Below, piece by piece: positions 5,365 through 6,042 of a stretch of 6,042 nt of DNA (position 1 is its first letter; the number at the start of each line of letters is the position of its first letter). The notes below the pieces were generated by a model that saw nothing but the letters and a program-made list of their open reading frames with translations, was not told where the DNA came from and did not search any database. Origin of the DNA: Candidatus Methanoplasma reticulitermitis (GTDB lineage Archaea; Thermoplasmatota; Thermoplasmata; Methanomassiliicoccales; Methanomethylophilaceae). Both the position numbers and the translations under genes were made by a program. The DNA is taken from positions 1 through 6,042 of the forward strand of contig JAITTK010000080.1 in the NCBI GenBank assembly GCA_031287135.1, given 5' to 3'.

Positions 5365-6042
5365 GAACCCTCAGCTTTGCACAGAGGTCTTCCACGGCCG
5401 ATATGACGACATCCTTCACCATCGATGTCGGGGGGCAGTATGCATTCTCGGCACGTACAAGGAAATCGTCCGCAGTCATGCCGGATATAACCGCGGCCGT
5501 GAGCCAGTCGATCCTTCCGGTTGCTTCCTCCCCCGCTATTATCTGTGCACCTATCAATTTACGCGAAGTCGCGTCCGCAAGAACTTTCACAGTCATCTTC
5601 GTCGCTCCGGGATAGTATCTTGCGCGTGTCAACCCGACCGCCTTCCCGCATACGACATCGATCCCGTACCATGAGGCGAGACCGAGCGAGAGCCCGGTAC
5701 CAGCTATCTGGTTCTCGCCTATGACGCTGATCCACGGGCTGGCGACAGGTCCGAACAGCGCTTTCCCGCCGGCGGCGTTTGTCCCGGCGACATTGCCTTG
5801 TTTGACGGCCGAAGAACCCAATTGACTCATCGTCGGGCCGGGCATGACCGCCGATGTGCATTGTATGACATCCCCCGCAAGGTAGATGTCCGGGATGAGA
5901 CGGCCCTTCCTGTACGGCTGCAGCGACGGCGATACGACGACGGAGTTGTACCGAGCGCCCGAACGTACAATGGACGGAGGTCTGCTCCGAATTGCTGCCA
6001 GCAGGGGCCCACCCCGCGATCGCGATTCGCACGGATGCACAT
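5360..6042 (-). CDS. CoA-disulfide reductase/NADH oxidase-type flavoprotein, C-terminal part (cut by window edge, possibly frameshifted)
   Basis: This is the C-terminal half of an FAD- and NAD(P)H-dependent disulfide oxidoreductase; the N-terminal FAD domain and any redox cysteine lie beyond the right edge. The FAD-contacting IPDIYLAGDV is at about 5893-5864. It is followed by GPTMSQLGSSAVKQGNVAGTN, read by residues, and then the dimerisation domain with LTRARYYPGA, KLIGAQIIAGEEATGRID, GMTADD and AYCPPTSMVKD. Family members reduce CoA disulfide, polysulfide or oxygen; which one applies cannot be read here. From the stop to about 5950 the frame is convincing. From about 5951 to 6042 the same frame gives an Arg/Ser/Pro-rich string unlike the family. 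Another minus-strand frame there gives CIRANRD, closer to the expected 'GVRxN' motif. This points to indels, sequence error or decay. The CDIN1-family gene follows directly. Confidence 0.75.
   Translation of the reverse strand, partial: VHPCESRSRGGPLLAAIRSRPPSIVRSGARYNSVVVSPSLQPYRKGRLIPDIYLAGDVIQCTSAVMPGPTMSQLGSSAVKQGNVAGTNAAGGKALFGPVASPWISVIGENQIAGTGLSLGLASWYGIDVVCGKAVGLTRARYYPGATKMTVKVLADATSRKLIGAQIIAGEEATGRIDWLTAAVISGMTADDFLVRAENAYCPPTSMVKDVVISAVEDLCAKLRVQ

Noticed and set aside
4918..5406. Plus-strand 162-codon frame opposite the CDIN1-family gene
   Set aside because: It is a shadow of a well-supported minus-strand gene and has no protein-family signal.

Overview
The window looks like a piece of an archaeal chromosome of the Thermoplasmata type, most likely a methanogen of the Methanomassiliicoccales; the order is an inference. 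Support comes from the archaeal GTP cyclohydrolase MptA, an archaeal-type RNase HII, a small SCP2 protein, a CDIN1/TPD-family putative nuclease, AGG/AGA- and ATA-rich codons, and AT-rich TATA boxes about 25-30 nt ahead of start codons that lack a Shine-Dalgarno (SD) sequence.

Region 1 (1-2510) is a FecCD/BtuCD-type ABC importer locus for a metal chelate or corrinoid. On the minus strand, a membrane-anchored substrate-binding protein with an EF-hand/dockerin-like module is followed by the start of a permease that runs off the left edge. The ATPase is divergent on the plus strand. The two units share a 92-bp intergenic region containing both promoters. A G+C-rich hairpin separates the binding-protein and permease genes.

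Region 2 (2511-3698) starts with a 121-bp convergent spacer holding interlocking inverted repeats that could form an H-type pseudoknot. Then comes a minus-strand pair, rnhB and an SCP2-domain gene, joined by a 4-nt junction with the stop codon inside the ribosome-binding site. The divergent gap 3608-3698 has promoters for rnhB and mptA.

Region 3 (3699-6042) holds plus-strand mptA, which overlaps tail-to-tail by 11 bp with a minus-strand CDIN1/TPD gene. That gene is coupled to an upstream FAD/NAD(P) disulfide reductase of the CoA-disulfide reductase type, whose 5' part leaves the right edge. The outermost ~90 bp of this reductase do not read as a coherent protein in any one frame.

The clusters are functionally unrelated: uptake, RNA/DNA maintenance, pterin or archaeosine precursor synthesis, and redox. 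No RNA gene, CRISPR array, insertion sequence or phage gene was seen. I did not find a clear new multi-gene system. The best leads are the archaeal CDIN1 homologue, the possible pseudoknot at the ATPase 3' end, and the stop-in-SD gene junctions.
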